From NCBI GenBank assembly GCA_028690885.1, contig JAQVAJ010000083.1, positions 1-6,765 of the forward strand: 6,765 bases of DNA, read 5' to 3'. The position numbers and the translations under genes were made by a program. The notes beneath the pieces were generated by a model that was not told the origin of the DNA, ran no database searches, and saw nothing but the letters and a program-made list of their open reading frames with translations. This stretch comes from Clostridia bacterium. Its GTDB lineage: Bacteria; Bacillota; Clostridia; DUPQ01. This document shows positions 6,495 to 6,765 of the stretch, piece after piece (position 1 is the stretch's first letter; each line of letters starts with the position of its first letter).

Positions 6495-6729
6495 ATCACT
6501 CCTGCGGTACCACCCAGATTGGCTTATAAAGCCCACTCGTTCCATATACTTACATACATGCTCCCTTTATAACGGGTGGAGATCCCGTCAGGCGCTACTC
6601 GTTTCCTTTCGTCCTGCCCTCATAAGTCCATTCAGTGAAGCTTCTCCTACCGCAATCGCACCATCTGCGGCTCTCTGTGAAAGAAAATTTCCTCGCCTAC
6701 TCTTCTTAATCAGCGGTTTTTCTTTGGTT
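6451..6729 (-). ncRNA. T-box riboswitch, tRNA-Trp specific (UGG specifier)
   Basis: The leader RNA senses uncharged tRNA and controls read-through into trpXYZ. In order on the minus strand: an AGTA motif (6701-6698) on the 5' side of the specifier loop; a Stem I distal domain with CCGC/GCGG (6670-6667, 6653-6650) closing a loop that contains GGTGCGA (6662-6656); and, on the 3' side, GAA-TGG-AC with specifier TGG at 6630-6628. GGCGAGG and CTTCACT pair above that loop, and TAAG/CTTA below it. A Stem II pseudoknot follows: ACGGG (6588-6584) with CCCGT (6576-6572), and CTCC (6581-6578) with GGAG (6564-6561). Stem III is GGCTT/AAGCC (6533-6521). The T-box is GGGTGGTACCGC (6515-6504), with the TGGT bulge at 6512-6509 that receives the tRNA acceptor end. 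The terminator comes last. The GAA-NNN-A context supports a Trp codon. The transcription start is inferred from the promoter. Confidence 0.93.
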
Positions 6730-6736
6730 AAGGGCA

Positions 6737-6765
6737 ATTCTACAACCATAAAAAGTATTTGTCAA
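6737..6765 (-). promoter_or_regulatory. Near-consensus promoter of the T-box/trpXYZ operon
   Basis: On the minus strand, a perfect -35 TTGACA (6765-6760), a 17-nt spacer and a -10 TAGAAT (6742-6737, five of six consensus). Transcription should start near 6730-6728, some 20 nt before Stem I. A strong constitutive promoter is usual for operons whose control is by T-box read-through. The -35 is cut exactly at the window edge, so upstream elements are not visible. Confidence 0.88.

Noticed and set aside
6369..6572. Open frame of 67 codons on the plus strand over the leader
   Set aside because: It covers the T-box and the antisense of the signal peptide. The RNA structure on the other strand explains the sequence.
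6627..6632. Specifier read as AUG or GGA, giving a Met or Gly T-box
   Set aside because: The paired segments flanking the specifier loop put the conserved GAA immediately before TGG and a purine after it, so UGG is the best-supported frame. The importer family also fits Trp.

Overview
The window looks like chromosome from a low-GC Gram-positive anaerobe of the Clostridia type. The signs are strong AT richness, purine-rich GGAGG-type ribosome sites, lipoprotein signal peptides with a lipobox, a T-box leader, and U-tailed intrinsic terminators. A closer taxonomic placement cannot be read from the sequence.

Layout from left to right. (1) A plus-strand lipoprotein gene with an Ig-like domain (55-504) ends at a strong terminator (555-584). 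(2) Converging on it is a very AT-rich minus-strand gene (612-1292) for a small membrane protein of unknown function. (3) A gene-free stretch of about 300 bp (1293-1599) holds a short remnant of an IS3-family transposase C-terminus, a perfect 14-bp palindrome and a 22-bp AT direct repeat. (4) A minus-strand gene (1600-3537) encodes a membrane protein that joins an extracytoplasmic alpha/beta hydrolase domain to a C-terminal block of about eight membrane helices. (5) A minus-strand three-gene ABC importer operon (6414 down to 3725) runs substrate-binding lipoprotein, permease, ATPase, and ends at an intrinsic terminator (3657-3697). It is preceded by a complete T-box riboswitch and a near-consensus promoter at the right edge of the window.

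The operon is the best-understood part. The T-box leader shows Stem I, a specifier loop reading UGG (Trp), the Stem II pseudoknot, Stem III, the T-box sequence and a competing terminator. With the protein families (COG2984/COG4120/COG1101 type), this identifies a trpXYZ-type importer, predicted to take up tryptophan and to be switched on when uncharged tRNA-Trp accumulates. The three transporter proteins together (900 residues) contain one tryptophan, while the neighbouring 645-residue hydrolase contains 13. That fits a system that must be made during tryptophan starvation.

I found no convincing new biological system. The points most worth a second look are the Trp depletion of the operon, the T-box discriminator base, the hydrolase/multi-helix fusion, and the IS remnant beside the AT-rich orphan gene.
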